Source: Sphingomonas lacusdianchii
GTDB taxonomy: Bacteria > Pseudomonadota > Alphaproteobacteria > Sphingomonadales > Sphingomonadaceae
NCBI RefSeq assembly: GCF_022664395.1
Contig: NZ_JAKRET010000001.1
Coordinates: 434,001-498,000, forward strand
Reading direction: 5' to 3'
Length of the DNA: 64,000 nt
Shown here: one piece after another, positions 51,365-62,325 of the stretch
Layout of the letters: every line of letters starts with the position of its first letter
Position numbering within the stretch: the first letter of the stretch is position 1
Notes under the pieces: generated by a model
The model's input: the letters and a program-made list of their open reading frames with translations, nothing else
Database searches by the model: none
What the model was told of the DNA's origin: nothing
Translations under genes and position numbers: made by a program

Positions 51365-53091
51365 TATTTCATCTCCTTAACCGCCTCGACCCCCATGATA
51401 GCAAGGCCGTTGCGAATAATCTGCCCGATCGCGCGCGCGAGGAAAAGCCGTGCCTGTGTCAGCGCGGGATCCTCGGGCTGAAGATAGCGGCGCGACGGAT
51501 CGTCATTGCCGAGATTCCACGCCGCGTGAAATTCCGCCGCGAGGTCATAGAGGTAGAAGGCGATGCGGTGCGGCTCGCGGACCGCCGCCGCGCTTTCGAC
51601 CATGCGCGGGAATTGCGCCGCACGCTTCACCAGCGCCAGTTCGACCGTATCGAGACGGGACAGGTCGGCATCGTCGGTAACGGCGATCCCCGCCTCCGCC
51701 GCACGTCTGGCCAGCGAATGGACGCGGGCATGAGCATATTGGACATAGAAGACCGGATTGTCCTTCGACGCCTCGACCACCTTGGCGAAGTCGAAGTCCA
51801 TCTGCGCATCGGCCTTGCGGGTCAGCATGGTGAAGCGCACGACGTCCTTGCCGACTTCGTTCACGACATCGGCCAGGGTCACGAAATTGCCGGCGCGCTT
51901 CGACATCTTGACCGGCTCGCCACCGCGCAGAAGGCGCACCATCTGCACCAGCTTGACGTCGAAGCGGGTCTTGCCCTCGGTCAGCGCCTGCACCGCCGCG
52001 ACAATCCGCTTGACGGTGCCGGCATGGTCCGCGCCCCAGATATCGATCAGCTGATCGACTCCCTCGGCCTTCTGGAAATGATAGGCGAGGTCGGCGCCGA
52101 AATAGGTCCAGCTGCCGTCCGACTTCTTGATCGGGCGGTCCTGATCGTCGCCGAACTTCGTCGAGCGAAACAGCGGCAGCTCGACCGGTTCCCAATCCTC
52201 GGGCGTCTCACCCTTCGGCGCTTCGAGGACACCGTCATAGACTAGGTCGCGTTCGCGCAGCCAAGCCTCTGCGGCTTCGGGCTTCTTCGCCGCCTGCAAT
52301 TCGGCTTCGGAGGAAAAGACGTCATGTTCGATGCCGAGCAGCTTCAGATCGGCCTTGATCATGGCGAGCATCGCCGCGACGGCGCGGGTGCGGAACAGCA
52401 CCAGCCATTCTTCTTCGGGGGCGTTCACATACCGGTCACCGAACTCGGCGGCGAGCGCCTGCCCTACCGGGACCAGATAGTCGCCAGGATACAGCCCCTC
52501 AGGAATGGTGACCGTTCCGCCCAGCGCCTCGCGGTAGCGCAGATGGACCGAGCGGGCGAGGACGGCAACCTGGCCGCCGGCATCGTTGACATAATATTCG
52601 CGGACGACGCGCGCGCCGTTCCATTCGAGCAGGCTGGCCAGCGCATCGCCGACCACCGCGCCGCGGCAATGGCCCATATGCATCGGGCCGGTCGGGTTGG
52701 CCGAGACATATTCGATGTTCACGACCGTCCCGGCCCCCGCCTGCGACCGACCATAGTCGTCGCCGGCCTCGGCAATCGCGGTCAGTTCGCCGCGCCACGT
52801 CGCATCGGTCAGCGTCAGGTTGATGAAGCCCGGTCCGGCGACCGACGCGGCGGCGACTTCGGGCAGGCCCGCTAGTTCGGCGACCAGCAATTCGGCCAGC
52901 GCGCGCGGATTGGTCCTGGCGGGCTTGGCCAGCACCATTGCCGCGTTGGTCGACAGGTCACCATGGCTCGTGTCGCGCGGCGGCTCAACCGTGATCGCGC
53001 GTCGCTCCAGTCCCGCCGGCAGGTCGCCGCGTGCGACGAGCGTATCGAGCGCGCGGTCGAGATGGGCGAAGAAACGGGGGTACAGCGTCAT
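51364..53091 (-). CDS. argS: arginyl-tRNA synthetase
   Basis: Class I synthetase of 575 residues: NPTGPMHMGHCRGAVVGD contains the HIGH-type motif and MSKRAGNFVTLADV the KMSK-type motif. The C-terminal DALR-like anticodon domain is seen (ALVKRAAQFPRMVESAA). The ATG at 53091 is the natural start. It heads the argS-SPOR-nagZ-scpAB-tatABC series, 73 bases below dgt. Confidence 0.97.
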   Translation of the reverse strand: MTLYPRFFAHLDRALDTLVARGDLPAGLERRAITVEPPRDTSHGDLSTNAAMVLAKPARTNPRALAELLVAELAGLPEVAAASVAGPGFINLTLTDATWRGELTAIAEAGDDYGRSQAGAGTVVNIEYVSANPTGPMHMGHCRGAVVGDALASLLEWNGARVVREYYVNDAGGQVAVLARSVHLRYREALGGTVTIPEGLYPGDYLVPVGQALAAEFGDRYVNAPEEEWLVLFRTRAVAAMLAMIKADLKLLGIEHDVFSSEAELQAAKKPEAAEAWLRERDLVYDGVLEAPKGETPEDWEPVELPLFRSTKFGDDQDRPIKKSDGSWTYFGADLAYHFQKAEGVDQLIDIWGADHAGTVKRIVAAVQALTEGKTRFDVKLVQMVRLLRGGEPVKMSKRAGNFVTLADVVNEVGKDVVRFTMLTRKADAQMDFDFAKVVEASKDNPVFYVQYAHARVHSLARRAAEAGIAVTDDADLSRLDTVELALVKRAAQFPRMVESAAAVREPHRIAFYLYDLAAEFHAAWNLGNDDPSRRYLQPEDPALTQARLFLARAIGQIIRNGLAIMGVEAVKEMK

Positions 53092-53164
53092 GGCGGTTCC
53101 GGTCGATTGGTGGAACCGCGCCGCTTAGCCGAAAGGGTCGGCTTAGGCAAAAGCTGCTATGCGG

Positions 53165-54325
53165 TCAGAACCCCTCGGGCAGGTCGATCGGGCCGACCAC
53201 CTCGCGATAGCAGCGGACGGCATAGCGGTCGGTCATGCCGGCGATGAAATCGGCAATGTGGCGGCTACGATCGGGTTCGGCCTCGGGCAGCGTCGTATGC
53301 CAGCCATCGTGCATCGCCCGCGGATCGTCGTGATAGGCCGCGAACAGTCCCGACACCACCCGCCCCGCCATCTCCGCCGCCGCCAGTTGCCGCGGGTGAT
53401 GGTAAAGATTGGCGTACATGAAGCGCTTCAGCACCCGCTCCTGCTCCGCCATTTCGGGAGAGAAATGGGCGAGGCATTGGCCGGTGCTGCGGACATCGGC
53501 GACGGTCTCGACACCGGCGGCAGCAACGCGGCGCTGCGTCTCGGCGATCAGGTCGTTGACCATCGCTCCGATCTGCGACCGGGTGAGTTCGCCGACGAGC
53601 CGTTCGGGGGCCACGTCGGGGAAGCGCCTGCGCACGGCGTCCCATCCGGCAGCGACGAACGGTACGCTGAGCAACTGGTCGAGCGTCAGCAAGCCGGCGC
53701 GCAGGCCATCGTCGATGTCATGATTGTCATAGGCGATGTCGTCGGCGATCGCCGCGATCTGCGCCTCGAGCGAGGGCCATTCGTTCAGGCGGAGACCATG
53801 GGCCGCGTCAGCCTCCGACAAGGCCCAGCCGGGCGTCGGGATCGGGCCGTTATGCTTGGCCAGCCCTTCCAGCGTGTCCCAGGTCAGGTTCAGCCCCCGC
53901 CAGCGCGGATAGGGGCTGTCGAGCCAGGTCAGCGTCCGCAGCGTCTGGCCATTATGATCGAAGCCGCCATGCGCGGCCATCGCCGCCTCCAGCGCATCCT
54001 CGCCGGCATGGCCGAAGGGCGGATGGCCGATGTCGTGGGCAAGACACAGCGCTTCGGTCAGGTCCTCGTTCAGTCCAAGCGTGCGAGCGACCGCACGGCC
54101 GATCTGCGCGACTTCGAGGCTGTGGGTCAGCCGAACACGGAAATGGTCGCCATCGGGCGCCATGAACACCTGCGTCTTGTGGCGCAGGCGGCGGAAGCTG
54201 ATCGAATGAATGACCCGATCGCGATCGCGCTGAAACGCGTCGCGCGGACCTCGCGTCGCATCGCCCGGTTCGGAATGCAGCCGACCGCCATGAGCATGCG
54301 GGTTCGCGGCATAGGGGGCCGTCAC
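53165..54325 (-). CDS. dgt: deoxyguanosinetriphosphate triphosphohydrolase-like protein
   Basis: HD-domain dNTPase of 386 residues: [20 protein letters not shown], the HD pair in [16 protein letters not shown] (about residues 95-105), and [15 protein letters not shown]. Degrades deoxynucleoside triphosphates, affecting dNTP pools. The 386-residue size fits the alphaproteobacterial class 2 (DUF-like) enzymes. Overlaps the TPR/SPOR gene by ATGA. Confidence 0.93.
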   Translation of the reverse strand: MTAPYAANPHAHGGRLHSEPGDATRGPRDAFQRDRDRVIHSISFRRLRHKTQVFMAPDGDHFRVRLTHSLEVAQIGRAVARTLGLNEDLTEALCLAHDIGHPPFGHAGEDALEAAMAAHGGFDHNGQTLRTLTWLDSPYPRWRGLNLTWDTLEGLAKHNGPIPTPGWALSEADAAHGLRLNEWPSLEAQIAAIADDIAYDNHDIDDGLRAGLLTLDQLLSVPFVAAGWDAVRRRFPDVAPERLVGELTRSQIGAMVNDLIAETQRRVAAAGVETVADVRSTGQCLAHFSPEMAEQERVLKRFMYANLYHHPRQLAAAEMAGRVVSGLFAAYHDDPRAMHDGWHTTLPEAEPDRSRHIADFIAGMTDRYAVRCYREVVGPIDLPEGF

Positions 54326-56211
54326 TTGATCGGCACCCGCGTAACCTTCTGACCCACCTCGCTGGTGAAGGCGAAGGCCTGCACCCCCGATTTGCGCAAC
54401 GTGTTGACGAACGCCTGCGCCTCGTCATCGGTCTTAAACGGACCGGTCAGCAGGCGATTGGTCGCACGCAGCGGCGTGGTCCATGCCTGCCGCCCCTTCA
54501 GCGCGGGAGCCTTCCCGGCCATCACCGCCCAAGCGGCGGGGAGCCCCGCAACGTTCGCGCCACCAGCGACCTGTACCCAATGGCGTTCGGGGTCAGCGCG
54601 CTTGGCGGCGGCGAGCTTCGCCGCTTCGGCGGCCTCGGCCTTCTTCTCGTCGGCCAGCTTCTTCGCGTCGGCAGCCTTTTTGGCAGCGGCGGCACGGGCG
54701 GCGGCGAGCTTCCTGGCCTCGGCGGCCTTAGCGACCTCGGCGGCGCGTTCGTCGGCTTCGCGCTTGGCGGCAGCACGGCGCGCCGCTTCGGCGTCAGCGG
54801 CGAAGGTCGTGCTGGTGGCGGGTGCGGCAGGTGCGGGCGGCGGACCGACGCCGAGTTCGGAGGCCGGAATGTCGAGGTTGCGGATGATCCGCGCGAGGAC
54901 GTCGTCGTTCGATTCGCGGCGGCCGGCGACGGTCGCGGCGGCCGTCGAGACGCTCGGCGTCGCCGGCGGCGTTGCGGCCGGGCGGTCGACGACGGTGACC
55001 GGCACCGGCGCGGCGGCGACCTGGACCGGCGGGCGCGCAGCCTGTGCCTGCCGGTCGCGTTCGGCGAGCGCGGCGGCGGCGACGCGGCGTTCCTCGGCCT
55101 GCCGCGCGGCGACGCGTTCGGCCTCCTGCCGAGTCGCCTCGGCAATGCGCGCCTGTTCGGCCTGTTGGGCGGCCAGTTGCTGCGCATCGCGTTCGCGCTG
55201 CGCCTGTGCCGCCCGTTCGGCGTTCAGGCGGGCCAGCGATTCGCGGCGGGCGGTCTCGTCGGCACGTGCCTGCGCCAGTTGCCGGGCCTGCGCCTCCGCC
55301 GTGCTGCGCGCCTGCTCGGCGGCGGCCTGACGGCGACGTTCGGCGGCGCTGGGCTGGCGGACCGGAGCGGGCGCCGGGGTCGCAGCGGCGACCGCTACCG
55401 GGGCGGTCGCGCGAACCGGTGCGGGGAAGGACGGCGCGAGTCGGGCGTCGGCGATCCGTTCGGGCGTGGGCGCCAGACGACCGAAATGCACCGCAAAGGC
55501 GCGATCTGCGCCGGCCAGTTGCGGCAGCCGGCGGAAGAAGGGCGAGAGGCTGGCGGCAAAGCCCGGCAACATGCTGGCGGTGATCTTGTCCGCGCCCGCC
55601 GCATCCCCGGACATGGCGAGGGTGAAGGCACGCACCCGCCATGCGGCGCGGTCGTTCTGGACGAGCAGCGGGTTCAGGACTTTCGTCGCCTCCGCCAGAT
55701 TACCGTCGATGCCGAGCGACAGCGCGAGGCGGCGGGTGACCTCGTCGTCCTCCCCTGCCCGCAGCACCTGCCGATAATCAGCCTGCGCCAGTGCGCCCTG
55801 CCCGAGCAGGTCGTAGGCGAGGCCGCGTTCGGCCAGATAGGGCGTCATCGCCACGCCGGCGCGTTCGGCCGAGGCGAACAGGGCGAGCGCCTCCCCCGGC
55901 CGCTCCATGCCCACCAGCGCAACTGCGCGGGCGGCGCGGATGCGGGGGTCGCTGGGGGCGACCTTTTCGGCGCGGGCGAGGAACTGCATCGCTGCGTCCG
56001 TGTCGCCGAGCTTGCCACTGAGACGCCCGGCCTCGACCAGCGCCGATACGTCGTTGGGGTTGCGACCTAAAATGCGCATCTGTTCGGACAGGCGGTCGGC
56101 GTTGGGAGTCGTCACGGACTGGACGATCGCGCCCGACTGCGCCGCGACGGGCAGCGGGGCGGCGGTGGCGAGCAGCAGGGCGGTCGCGGACAGGAGCGGG
56201 AATCGGGTCAT
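54322..56211 (-). CDS. exported TPR protein with C-terminal SPOR domain
   Basis: A 629-residue periplasmic protein. Signal peptide ([25 protein letters not shown]), TPR-like helices to about residue 260, an Ala/Arg/Glu-rich central coiled coil (about residues 290-520) and a SPOR domain ([20 protein letters not shown] ... [18 protein letters not shown]) at the end. The ATG at 56211 is chosen for its signal peptide. Probably links septal peptidoglycan to assembly factors. A 312-base gap separates it from ftsZ. Confidence 0.85.
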   Translation of the reverse strand: MTRFPLLSATALLLATAAPLPVAAQSGAIVQSVTTPNADRLSEQMRILGRNPNDVSALVEAGRLSGKLGDTDAAMQFLARAEKVAPSDPRIRAARAVALVGMERPGEALALFASAERAGVAMTPYLAERGLAYDLLGQGALAQADYRQVLRAGEDDEVTRRLALSLGIDGNLAEATKVLNPLLVQNDRAAWRVRAFTLAMSGDAAGADKITASMLPGFAASLSPFFRRLPQLAGADRAFAVHFGRLAPTPERIADARLAPSFPAPVRATAPVAVAAATPAPAPVRQPSAAERRRQAAAEQARSTAEAQARQLAQARADETARRESLARLNAERAAQAQRERDAQQLAAQQAEQARIAEATRQEAERVAARQAEERRVAAAALAERDRQAQAARPPVQVAAAPVPVTVVDRPAATPPATPSVSTAAATVAGRRESNDDVLARIIRNLDIPASELGVGPPPAPAAPATSTTFAADAEAARRAAAKREADERAAEVAKAAEARKLAAARAAAAKKAADAKKLADEKKAEAAEAAKLAAAKRADPERHWVQVAGGANVAGLPAAWAVMAGKAPALKGRQAWTTPLRATNRLLTGPFKTDDEAQAFVNTLRKSGVQAFAFTSEVGQKVTRVPIK

Positions 56212-56439
56212 GGGCGGCTTCGCTACACCATGTCGGGGCTGAACCGGGAATGGCGGTTGGGCGGGGTCGGCGACGAAGCGAGTGGTCATGGCGACGAACG
56301 GGCGGCGAAGGTGACGAAGGTTACACGTAACGAGGTGTTGCAGAGCGACCGGGCGGGCGGCTGGCGCCGCATTCGAGTCTGACAGGGTTCTTGCGTGTAG
56401 GAAAGTTTCGGGCGTTTCGGGTGGGGCGATCCCCCTCCA

Positions 56440-56516
56440 CCATCCTTCGGATGGTCCCCCTCCCCGCAGAGCGGGGAGGATTTCCGGGATACGCCCCGCG
56501 ATGCCGGTCGCGGGGC
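56440..56516. repeat. cluster of palindromes downstream of ftsZ
   Basis: Three hairpins in a row: CCATCC-TTC-GGATGG (56440-56454), CCTCCCCGC-AGA-GCGGGGAGG (56459-56479) and GCCCCGCGA-TGCCGG-TCGCGGGGC (56493-56516). The first two look like the pyrimidine-rich hairpin element common in Sphingomonas and Caulobacter. The last, 8 bases after the ftsZ stop, could be the 3' end of the fts transcript, but lacks a T tract. Confidence 0.65.
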
Positions 56517-56523
56517 GGTGGGG

Positions 56524-58044
56524 TTACTGGTTGTTCTGACGGTGGAGGAAGCGCGGGATGTCCAGCGGTTCCTTGCCATCGTCGGTGCCGCGGGCGGGCG
56601 CGCGGCCGGCATTGGCCATGCGTTCGAACAGCGTGCCGCCGGGCTTGCGCGTCGGCGCCGCTTCCTCGCGTGGGGCCGGTTCGGCGGGCGCTTCCGGGGT
56701 CAGCCAGCGGCGACGGCCTTCGCTGGACGACGCGCCGAAATCGCTTGCCGGGGTCGGCGCGGGCGCAGGCGCGGCGGCCTCGGCACCGAGCACCAGTTCG
56801 TCCTCGTCAGCGTGCGAAGGTTGCACCGGTGCCTGCGGCGGCATGTGCTGGGGCGCGTCATAGGTCGAATGCGGCACGACCCGTTCGGACGCCGACGGCT
56901 GGCTCACGCCCTGCGGGAAACGCTCCATCGGCGCGGGCGCGGGGGCTTCCTGCAGATGGTCGGCAGCGGCACCACTCGGCGCTACGGGCGCGGCAGCGGC
57001 CGGACGACGCGGCGCGTTGAACGAGAAGGCGCGGGTCGGTTCGGGCTGGGCCGGGGCGGGCTGTGCCTGCGACGGGGCTTCGTCCTCGATGCCGGTCGCG
57101 ACGACCGAGACGCGGATCTTGCCTTCCAGCTCGCTGTTGAACGCCGAACCCCAGATGATGTTGGCGTCGTCGTCGACCAGTTCGCGAATATGGTTCGCGG
57201 CTTCGTCCACTTCGAGCAGGCGCATGTCGTCGCCGCCGGTGATCGACACGATCACGCCCTTGGCACCGTTCAGCGACACGCCGTCGAGCAGCGGGTTGGC
57301 GATCGCCTGCTGCGCCGCCTCGATCGCGCGATTGTCACCTTCGGCCTCGCCGGTGCCCATCATCGCCTTGCCCATCTCCTGCATCACCGAGCGGACGTCG
57401 GCGAAGTCGAGGTTGATGAGGCCGGGCATGACCATCAGGTCGGTGATGCCGCGCACGCCCTGCTGCAACACTTCGTCGGCCATTTCGAAGGCCTGTTTGA
57501 AGGTCGTGTTGGCGTTGGCGATCAGGAACAGATTCTGGTTCGGGATGACGATCAGCGTATCGACATATTTCTGCAGTTCCTCAATGCCGGCCTCGGCCGA
57601 CTTCGCGCGGCGCTTGCCCTCGAACGCGAACGGACGGGTCACGACGCCGACGGTCAGGATGCCCATCTCGCGCGCAGCCTTCGCGATCACCGGGGCCGCA
57701 CCGGTGCCGGTACCGCCGCCCATGCCGGCGGCGATGAAGCACATATGCGCGCCTTCGAGGCTCTTCTGGACCTGCTCGATCGTTTCCTCGGCCGCGGCGC
57801 GACCGATTTCCGGACGACTGCCGGCACCCAACCCTTGCGTGATCTTCGCGCCAAGCTGGATGCGCTGCGGCGCCGACGACTGCTTCAGCGCCTGCGCGTC
57901 GGTGTTGGCGACGAGGAACTCGACCCCCTGCACCTCGGCACGGATCATGTTCGCGATCGCGTTGCCGCCGGCACCGCCGACCCCGATCACGGTAATGCGC
58001 GGGGTCAGTTCATCCACGTCGGGTGCCAGAAATTCGATGCTCAT
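56524..58044 (-). CDS. ftsZ: cell division protein FtsZ
   Basis: Tubulin-like GTPase that forms the Z ring. 506 residues: [14 protein letters not shown] (G1), [16 protein letters not shown] (tubulin T4 loop), and the T7-loop [12 protein letters not shown] long Pro/Ala-rich linker (about residues 325-460), as in alphaproteobacteria, leads to the conserved C-terminal peptide [12 protein letters not shown] that binds FtsA. ATG at 58044 (MSIEFLAPD). Lies 104 bases below ftsA. Confidence 0.98.
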   Translation of the reverse strand: MSIEFLAPDVDELTPRITVIGVGGAGGNAIANMIRAEVQGVEFLVANTDAQALKQSSAPQRIQLGAKITQGLGAGSRPEIGRAAAEETIEQVQKSLEGAHMCFIAAGMGGGTGTGAAPVIAKAAREMGILTVGVVTRPFAFEGKRRAKSAEAGIEELQKYVDTLIVIPNQNLFLIANANTTFKQAFEMADEVLQQGVRGITDLMVMPGLINLDFADVRSVMQEMGKAMMGTGEAEGDNRAIEAAQQAIANPLLDGVSLNGAKGVIVSITGGDDMRLLEVDEAANHIRELVDDDANIIWGSAFNSELEGKIRVSVVATGIEDEAPSQAQPAPAQPEPTRAFSFNAPRRPAAAAPVAPSGAAADHLQEAPAPAPMERFPQGVSQPSASERVVPHSTYDAPQHMPPQAPVQPSHADEDELVLGAEAAAPAPAPTPASDFGASSSEGRRRWLTPEAPAEPAPREEAAPTRKPGGTLFERMANAGRAPARGTDDGKEPLDIPRFLHRQNNQ

Positions 58045-58148
58045 ACTCGGTCTCCCTGTCCCGGCCGGCACCGGGCACAATTACCATGCCGTTGTGCATC
58101 AAGCGGCGAGGCGATCCTAGTCCCCCGCGGCCCGATGGTAATAAAAAG

Positions 58149-59408
58149 TCAATAGTTGGCGCGAAATGCCGTCAGCAGCCGTTGGAACAGCGCCCCCGTG
58201 CTGGGACGCGATACCATTTGTTGCGTCGGTTGTAACGCACGCAAATCCACCGGGTTCGACGCGGCGAACATGGCGAGCCCGGCGAGCGTGGCGAAGCCGG
58301 GGCCGGAATGCGCCTCCGGCAGCGCGGTCAGCCCGCGGGCACGACCGACGCGGACGGGACGGCCCAGCGCCTGCTGCGCATAGTCGGCGATCCCCTTCAG
58401 TTCGGCACCGCCGCCGGTCAGCACGACCTGTCGCCCGACCGGATCGTCGAAGTTCAACCGGCGCAGTTCCTTGCCGATCTCGCCGACCAGTCGTTCGAGC
58501 CGCTGGCGGATGGTGGTGATGAGCTGCGCGCGGGTGATGCGGGTCCCTTCCGAATCCTCCTCGGCGCGGACCGGGGCGACCTCGATCATGTCGTGATTGT
58601 CGCGCGGGGACATGTTGGCCGACCCGTAGAAGCATTTGAGCCGTTCGGCCTGTGCGCGGTTGGTGCCGAAGGCGGAGGCGACGTCGTCGGTAATGTCGCT
58701 GGCACCCATCGCGATCGAGGCGAGGCCGGTCAGCACGCCATTGGCGAAGACCGAGACGTTGGTGATCCCCGCCCCGATTTCGACCAGTGCGACACCCAGT
58801 TCGCGCTCCTCCTCCGACAGACATGCCAAACCGGTCGCGACGGGGGCAGCGACGATCGATTTGGTTTCGAGATGCGCCGAACGGACGCACAGGTCGAGAT
58901 TGCGGACCGGCGAGCCTTCGGTGGCGACGACATGGATCTCGACGCCCAACCGGTCGGCGTGCAGCCCCTTCGGCTCCTTCACCCCGCCAAGCCCGTCGAG
59001 CGTGTAGCGCATCGGTTGCGCGTGCAGCACCATGCGCTGTCCCGGATCGATGGCGTTGCGGCCGGCCTTCAGCAGCGCATCGATATCGGATTGCTCGACG
59101 CGGTGGCCGCCGAGATCGACCTCCAGCTTGACGATATCGGACACGAGGCCGCCCGCCGAGAAGCTGACCCACACATCCTCGATATTGAAGCCGGCGATGC
59201 GTTCGGCCTGTTCGACCGCCTCGCGGACCGCCGTCTCGGTCGCCTTCATGTCCGCAATATAGCCGCGCTTGACGCCCCTGCTTTCGCGCTGGCCGGTGCC
59301 GAGCACGGTCAGTTCGCCGCTGTCGTCGGCGCGCGCGATCAGTGCCGACACTTTCGACGTGCCGATGTCGAGTGCGGTGATGATTCCTTCCGGTGCCGTC
59401 TTCGCCAT
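58149..59408 (-). CDS. ftsA: cell division protein FtsA
   Basis: Actin-like membrane tether for FtsZ; 419 residues. ALDIGTSKVSALIAR (phosphate 1), VEIGAGITNVSVF (phosphate 2), VVLTGGGAELKGI (adenosine), and a C-terminal amphipathic helix (STGALFQRLLTAFRANY) that would bind the membrane. 13 bases separate it from ftsQ. Confidence 0.97.
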   Translation of the reverse strand: MAKTAPEGIITALDIGTSKVSALIARADDSGELTVLGTGQRESRGVKRGYIADMKATETAVREAVEQAERIAGFNIEDVWVSFSAGGLVSDIVKLEVDLGGHRVEQSDIDALLKAGRNAIDPGQRMVLHAQPMRYTLDGLGGVKEPKGLHADRLGVEIHVVATEGSPVRNLDLCVRSAHLETKSIVAAPVATGLACLSEEERELGVALVEIGAGITNVSVFANGVLTGLASIAMGASDITDDVASAFGTNRAQAERLKCFYGSANMSPRDNHDMIEVAPVRAEEDSEGTRITRAQLITTIRQRLERLVGEIGKELRRLNFDDPVGRQVVLTGGGAELKGIADYAQQALGRPVRVGRARGLTALPEAHSGPGFATLAGLAMFAASNPVDLRALQPTQQMVSRPSTGALFQRLLTAFRANY

Positions 59409-59421
59409 ATGCCCCCCCTGT

Positions 59422-60351
59422 TCAGTCGGCGTCGGTCAGCGGTGCCGCCGCCGCCTGATTGTCCGACCCGTCATCCTCGACCTCGTTCGGCGTCGCATGC
59501 TTCATCCGCACGACCAGCTTGGTCGGATCGCGCAGGTCGAACCGGTCATAGCCCTTGCCGAGCAGGCCCAGCGTGCCGTCCAGTTGCGCGAACTTGACCA
59601 GCGCCTTTGCCGACTCGGCGTCCCCTTCGGGCAGGACCAGCCGTTCGCCGGTCTGGAACAAGATGTCCCAGCGGCGATTGCCGACCCACACCGCCGCCTT
59701 CACCACCGGTTTGAGCGCGGGCGCGGCGGCCATCAGCTTGCGATAGGCGGGTTCCTGCGCATTGGCGCCATCGCCGATCACCAGCGGCAGGCGCGGCATG
59801 CGGTTGGGCTGAACCCCGTCGAGGAGCACGCCGCCCTCGTCGATCAGCATCAACTGCCCCTTGTTCTGCCACACCGCCGCCGGATCGCGTTCGACCACGT
59901 CGACGACCAGCGTGTCGGGCAGGCGGCGCGAGACGCGCGCATCGGCGATCCAGCCATAGCCGAGCAGCTTCTGTCGCGTGGCGTCGAGATCGACCAGCGG
60001 CATCGCCCGCGACCGCTGATCGAGCGCGACGGCATAGACCGAGGTCGCGTCCATGCGCTTCAGGCCCGTCACTTCGATCTGTTCGACGCGGAAGCCCGCC
60101 GATCCGACCGCTTCGGCAGCGGCGACGCCGACCATGCCGAACAGGCCGAACCAGTTGGCGAGCGCGATGACGATGGCGCCCGCGCCGGCGGTCAGGCTCC
60201 AGCCGACGATCCGGCGGGCGGTGGCGGCGCCACCGGGCAGTGCCGCCACCGCCTGATCGAGCACAGAGGCGCGGACCGGGCGCTTCTGCTGAACGCGGCG
60301 CTTGGGCTTGACGGTGCGGGTCTGGACGACGCGCTTGCCGGTCTGGGTCAT
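59422..60351 (-). CDS. ftsQ: cell division protein FtsQ
   Basis: Bitopic divisome protein of 309 residues: basic cytoplasmic N-terminus, one transmembrane helix (GWSLTAGAGAIVIALANW), POTRA domain (FRVEQIEVTGLKRMDATSVYAVAL) and the beta domain. Connects the early and late division proteins. ATG at 60351 overlaps the ddl stop by ATGA. Confidence 0.95.
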   Translation of the reverse strand: MTQTGKRVVQTRTVKPKRRVQQKRPVRASVLDQAVAALPGGAATARRIVGWSLTAGAGAIVIALANWFGLFGMVGVAAAEAVGSAGFRVEQIEVTGLKRMDATSVYAVALDQRSRAMPLVDLDATRQKLLGYGWIADARVSRRLPDTLVVDVVERDPAAVWQNKGQLMLIDEGGVLLDGVQPNRMPRLPLVIGDGANAQEPAYRKLMAAAPALKPVVKAAVWVGNRRWDILFQTGERLVLPEGDAESAKALVKFAQLDGTLGLLGKGYDRFDLRDPTKLVVRMKHATPNEVEDDGSDNQAAAAPLTDAD

Positions 60352-61271
60352 CGCATCGCCTCTTCCACGATCCAGCCGACGAGTTGTTCGTAGCTCATGC
60401 CGACATGGCGCGCCTGTTCGGGAACGAGGCTCAAGGGGGTCATGCCGGGCTGGGTATTGGTTTCGAGGATGAACAGGCCCTCGATGCCCTGCGTATCGTC
60501 CCAGCGGAAGTCGGTGCGCGACGCGCCCTTGCAGCCGAGCACGCGGTGGGCGGTGACGGCATAGGCCATGCACGCCTGCGCGATATCGTCGGGAATGTCG
60601 GCGGGGCAGACATGTTCGGTCAGGCCGTCGGTATATTTGCTGTCGTAATCGTAGAAGCCGCTCTTGGGCTTCAATTCGGTGACGCCGAGCGCACGGTCGC
60701 CGAGCACGGCGGTGGTCAGTTCGCGACCACGGATAAAGGGTTCGGCGAGGAGTTCGTCGAATTCCTGCCATGGCCCCTTCGCGTCCTTGGCGATCGGATT
60801 GCCATAGTTGCTGTCGTCGGTGACGATCGCGACGCCGACCGAGGATCCTTCGCTGACCGGTTTCAGGACATAGGGGCGCGGGAGCGGGTCGCGTTCGTGG
60901 AGTTCGGCGGTCTTGACGATCCGGCCGCCGGGCATGGGGACGCCGGCTGGGACGAGCGCGTGCTTGGTCAGCACCTTGTCGATGGCGATGACCGAGGTGG
61001 CGAGGCCGCTATGGGTGTAGCGCAGCCCCATCAGGTCCATCATGCCCTGCACCGTGCCGTCCTCGCCGGGCGAGCCGTGCAGCGCGTTGAAGACGAGGTC
61101 GGGCTTCGCTTCGGTCAGGCGCGCGGCGATGTTGCGGTCCATGTCGATGCGGGTGACGCGGTGGCCGAGCGACTCGAGCGCGGTGGCGACGCCGTTGCCG
61201 GACATGAGCGAGACTTCGCGTTCCGACGACCAGCCCCCCATGAGGACGACGATGTGCAGGGGGTCGGTCAC
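60348..61271 (-). CDS. ddl: D-alanine-D-alanine ligase
   Basis: ATP-grasp enzyme making D-Ala-D-Ala for peptidoglycan; 307 residues. LMGGWSSEREVSLMSG start, ALHGSPGEDGTVQGMMD, PYVLKPVSEGSSVGV, and FILETNTQPGMTPLSLVPEQA with the metal Asn/Glu. Part of the dcw cluster; after a 171-base gap upstream lies murB. Confidence 0.96.
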   Translation of the reverse strand: MTDPLHIVVLMGGWSSEREVSLMSGNGVATALESLGHRVTRIDMDRNIAARLTEAKPDLVFNALHGSPGEDGTVQGMMDLMGLRYTHSGLATSVIAIDKVLTKHALVPAGVPMPGGRIVKTAELHERDPLPRPYVLKPVSEGSSVGVAIVTDDSNYGNPIAKDAKGPWQEFDELLAEPFIRGRELTTAVLGDRALGVTELKPKSGFYDYDSKYTDGLTEHVCPADIPDDIAQACMAYAVTAHRVLGCKGASRTDFRWDDTQGIEGLFILETNTQPGMTPLSLVPEQARHVGMSYEQLVGWIVEEAMR

Positions 61272-61307
61272 GCGGTCGGTTCCTTTGCTATCACACTATA
61301 CCCGTTT

Positions 61308-61407
61308 GCTTCGAGCGCAGGGTCGAGCTTGTCGAGACCCGAAGTCGAGAAGGGGTTGCCCCAAACGACGATGTTCTCGACGGGCGCTTCTCGACTACGC
61401 TCGAAGC
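61308..61407. repeat. nested inverted repeat between ddl and murB
   Basis: Outer arms GCTTCGAGCG (61308-61317) and CGCTCGAAGC (61398-61407) and inner arms AGTCGAGAAG (61343-61352) and CTTCTCGACT (61387-61396) are all perfect reverse complements. GGGTC/GACCC forms a further small stem. Sequences like TCTCGACT-ACGCTCGAAGC are typical sphingomonad interspersed repeats. Here the element interrupts the otherwise compact dcw cluster. Confidence 0.75.
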
Positions 61408-61443
61408 TGCTCGAACCAAACGGCAGGGTTTGGCAAAGATCAG

Positions 61444-62325
61444 TCACGCCACCCCCACCCGCTGGATTTCCCATTCGAGCGTCACGCCCGAGGCGGCGAG
61501 CACCTTCGCGCGGACTTCCTCGCCCAGCGCCTCGATATCGGCGCTGGTGGCGTTGCCGGTGTTGAGCAGGAAATTGCAGTGTTTTTCCGACACCTGCGCG
61601 TCGCCCTTGCGCAGCCCCCGGCAGCCGGCGGCGTCGACCAGCGCCCATGCCTTGTGGCCGTCGGGGTTCTTGAAGGTCGATCCGCCGGTCTTAGAGCGGA
61701 GCGGCTGCGAGGCTTCGCGGGCAGCGGCGATGCGGTCCATTTCGGTCTGGATCGCCACTGGATCGCCTGCTTCGCCGCGGAAGGTGGCGGAGACGACGAT
61801 CGCGCCTTCGGGCAGGTCGCTGTGGCGGTAGCGATAGTTGAGGTCGGCTTTTCCCAGCGTCGTCAGCGTGCCGTCGCGGGTCACGACCTGCGCCTCGACC
61901 AGCACGTCGGCGACCTCGCGGCCATAGGCGCCGCCGTTCATCCGTACGAAGCCGCCGACCGTGCCGGGGATCGAGCGGAGGAACTCGACGCCGGCGATGC
62001 CAGCATCGCGCGCGGTCGAGGAGACGAGGATGCCGCTCGCCCCGCCGCCGCAGGTCAGCGTCAGGCCGTCTGCCGCGACCCGGGCGAACGGCTTGCCGAG
62101 GCGGACGACGACGCCGGGCACGCCACCGTCGCGGACGATCAGGTTGGAGCCGAGACCCAGCCCCATGACCGGGACCGACGGGTCGAGTGCGCGGAGGAAG
62201 TCGCTAAGGTCGTCCGTGTCGGCCGGTTCGAACAGCCACTGCGCCGCGCCGCCCGCCTTGAACCAGACGAGCGGGGCCAGCGGTGCGTTCGCGGTCAGCC
62301 GGCCACGGACCGGCGGCAGGTTCAT
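61444..62325 (-). CDS. murB: UDP-N-acetylenolpyruvoylglucosamine reductase
   Basis: FAD enzyme that reduces UDP-GlcNAc-enolpyruvate to UDP-MurNAc; 293 residues. PLAPLVWFKAGGAAQWLF, GLGSNLIVRDGGVPGVVVRL (FAD), GSTFKNP with the catalytic Ser, and the C-terminal VTLEWEIQRVG with the general-acid Glu. ATG at 62325 overlaps the small ORF stop by ATGA. Confidence 0.96.
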   Translation of the reverse strand: MNLPPVRGRLTANAPLAPLVWFKAGGAAQWLFEPADTDDLSDFLRALDPSVPVMGLGLGSNLIVRDGGVPGVVVRLGKPFARVAADGLTLTCGGGASGILVSSTARDAGIAGVEFLRSIPGTVGGFVRMNGGAYGREVADVLVEAQVVTRDGTLTTLGKADLNYRYRHSDLPEGAIVVSATFRGEAGDPVAIQTEMDRIAAAREASQPLRSKTGGSTFKNPDGHKAWALVDAAGCRGLRKGDAQVSEKHCNFLLNTGNATSADIEALGEEVRAKVLAASGVTLEWEIQRVGVA

